From contig CAYPIY010000006.1 of the NCBI GenBank assembly GCA_964410965.1, forward strand, positions 1-64,000: DNA of 64,000 bases, read 5' to 3'. Positions 63,633-64,000 of the stretch are shown here, in pieces (positions within the stretch are counted from its first letter, which is position 1; every line of letters begins with the position of its first letter). Below the pieces are notes generated by a model, which saw nothing but the letters and a program-made list of their open reading frames with translations, did not search any database and was not told the DNA's origin. A program made the translations under genes and the position numbers. Source of the stretch: JBBIRG01 sp964410965. GTDB lineage: Bacteria; CLD3; SB21; JBBIRG01.

Positions 63633-64000
63633 ATGAAAACAAAAATAATGATCGCCGGGCTGGTTACCAGCTTTCTGATCGGACAGTTACTTATGGCGCA
63701 GGATGTCGCTTTTTTCTCTGCAGTGAAGGGAAAAGTTACAATTACCGACTCCAAAGGCAAACAGAAATCAGCCGACCTGAAAACAAAAATATTTGAAGGT
63801 GATAAAGTCGCGACCGGATCGAACGGAAGCGTTACCATCATGTTTTATACCGGTAAAGAAGTTGTTCTCGGAAACAATAAGACATACAGCGTTAAGTCCA
63901 AACAGGAAGAAAATTCTTTCCTTTCCGGACTGTACAGTTCACTTTCAGGAATGCTGTGGGGTGAAAGTTCCGGAACATCGGTCGCCGGAGCGACCCGTGC
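63633..64000 (+). CDS. FecR-domain secreted protein (3' end beyond window)
   Basis: 122 codons are visible before the window ends. AAGGAG lies nine bases before ATG 63633. The signal peptide ends at LLMAQ. The mature part begins VAFFSAVKGKVTITDSKGK, then LKTKIFEGDKVATGSNGSVTIMFYTGKEVVLGNN, the FecR/beta-sandwich pattern. Such proteins next to a CHASE2 cyclase are a recurrent arrangement; a sensor-ligand relationship has been suggested by context only. Confidence 0.85.
   Translation, partial: MKTKIMIAGLVTSFLIGQLLMAQDVAFFSAVKGKVTITDSKGKQKSADLKTKIFEGDKVATGSNGSVTIMFYTGKEVVLGNNKTYSVKSKQEENSFLSGLYSSLSGMLWGESSGTSVAGATR

Noticed and set aside
1..64000. CRISPR array, phage or integrase, IS transposase, rRNA
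   Set aside because: No regularly spaced identical repeats with unique spacers, no recombinase or transposase motifs, and no rRNA segments were seen.

Overview
The window looks like a piece of chromosome from an uncultured, Gram-negative, probably anaerobic bacterium of the Fibrobacterota-Chlorobiota-Bacteroidota (FCB) superphylum. The outer membrane is indicated by LpxB, LptD and several lipoproteins with lipoboxes. A PorV/PorQ-family barrel, a 1,200-residue outer-membrane protein of a type I associate with FCB genomes, and a GxxExxY gene point to the FCB group. The phylum is inferred from gene style only; no rRNA gene is present.

Layout. 1-3148 (minus) is the N-terminal part of a giant secreted protein with beta-propeller blades followed by cadherin-like repeats, cut by the window edge. 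3.4-8.4 kb carries lpxB (minus), then a site-2 protease, a rhomboid protease, pyrF and a YbjN-fold protein with a histone-like lysine tail. 8.5-17.6 kb is a tightly packed envelope run: lipoprotein, membrane gluzincin with TPRs, Asp-box/M23/golvesin-type secreted protein, S41 protease, TauE-type exporter, DUF1634 and a small lipoprotein. mutL and miaA follow, then a minus-strand cyclophilin lipoprotein and a divergent NHL protein/giant outer-membrane protein pair. 25.9-29.5 kb holds a phosphoglucose/phosphomannose isomerase and a probable corrinoid uptake and adenosylation module. A BarA-like hybrid kinase follows, and opposite it the iron operon feoA-feoB-zinc ribbon with a clear promoter and palindromic operator.

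35.2-40.9 kb has two tRNAs, a dCMP deaminase, a repeat-rich gap, lptD, udk and dinB. 40.9-49.6 kb is a compatible-solute locus: a frameshifted SSS symporter, GpgS, a second glycosyltransferase, a mechanosensitive-channel-like protein, a glycerate kinase, a mannosyl-3-phosphoglycerate-phosphatase-type HAD enzyme and an unknown gene. 49.6-54.0 kb is a psrABC-type sulfur-compound reductase operon, interrupted between psrB and psrC by a ~607-bp element. That element encodes a GxxExxY (PD-(D/E)xK) protein and is bounded by inverted repeats and a candidate 9-bp target duplication. 54.1-64.0 kb carries an apparently inactive M3-like metallopeptidase, lgt, a DUF4159 protein, ccmC, the PorV/PorQ barrel, a C69 peptidase, a CHASE2-adenylate cyclase and the start of a FecR-domain protein.

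The most interesting item is the GxxExxY unit at 50592-51216. Its inverted ends are built from 9-bp-spaced CGCnAAG-like units, it has near-identical 9-bp flanks, and removing it restores normal operon spacing. That argues it inserted as a unit although it encodes no recognisable transposase.
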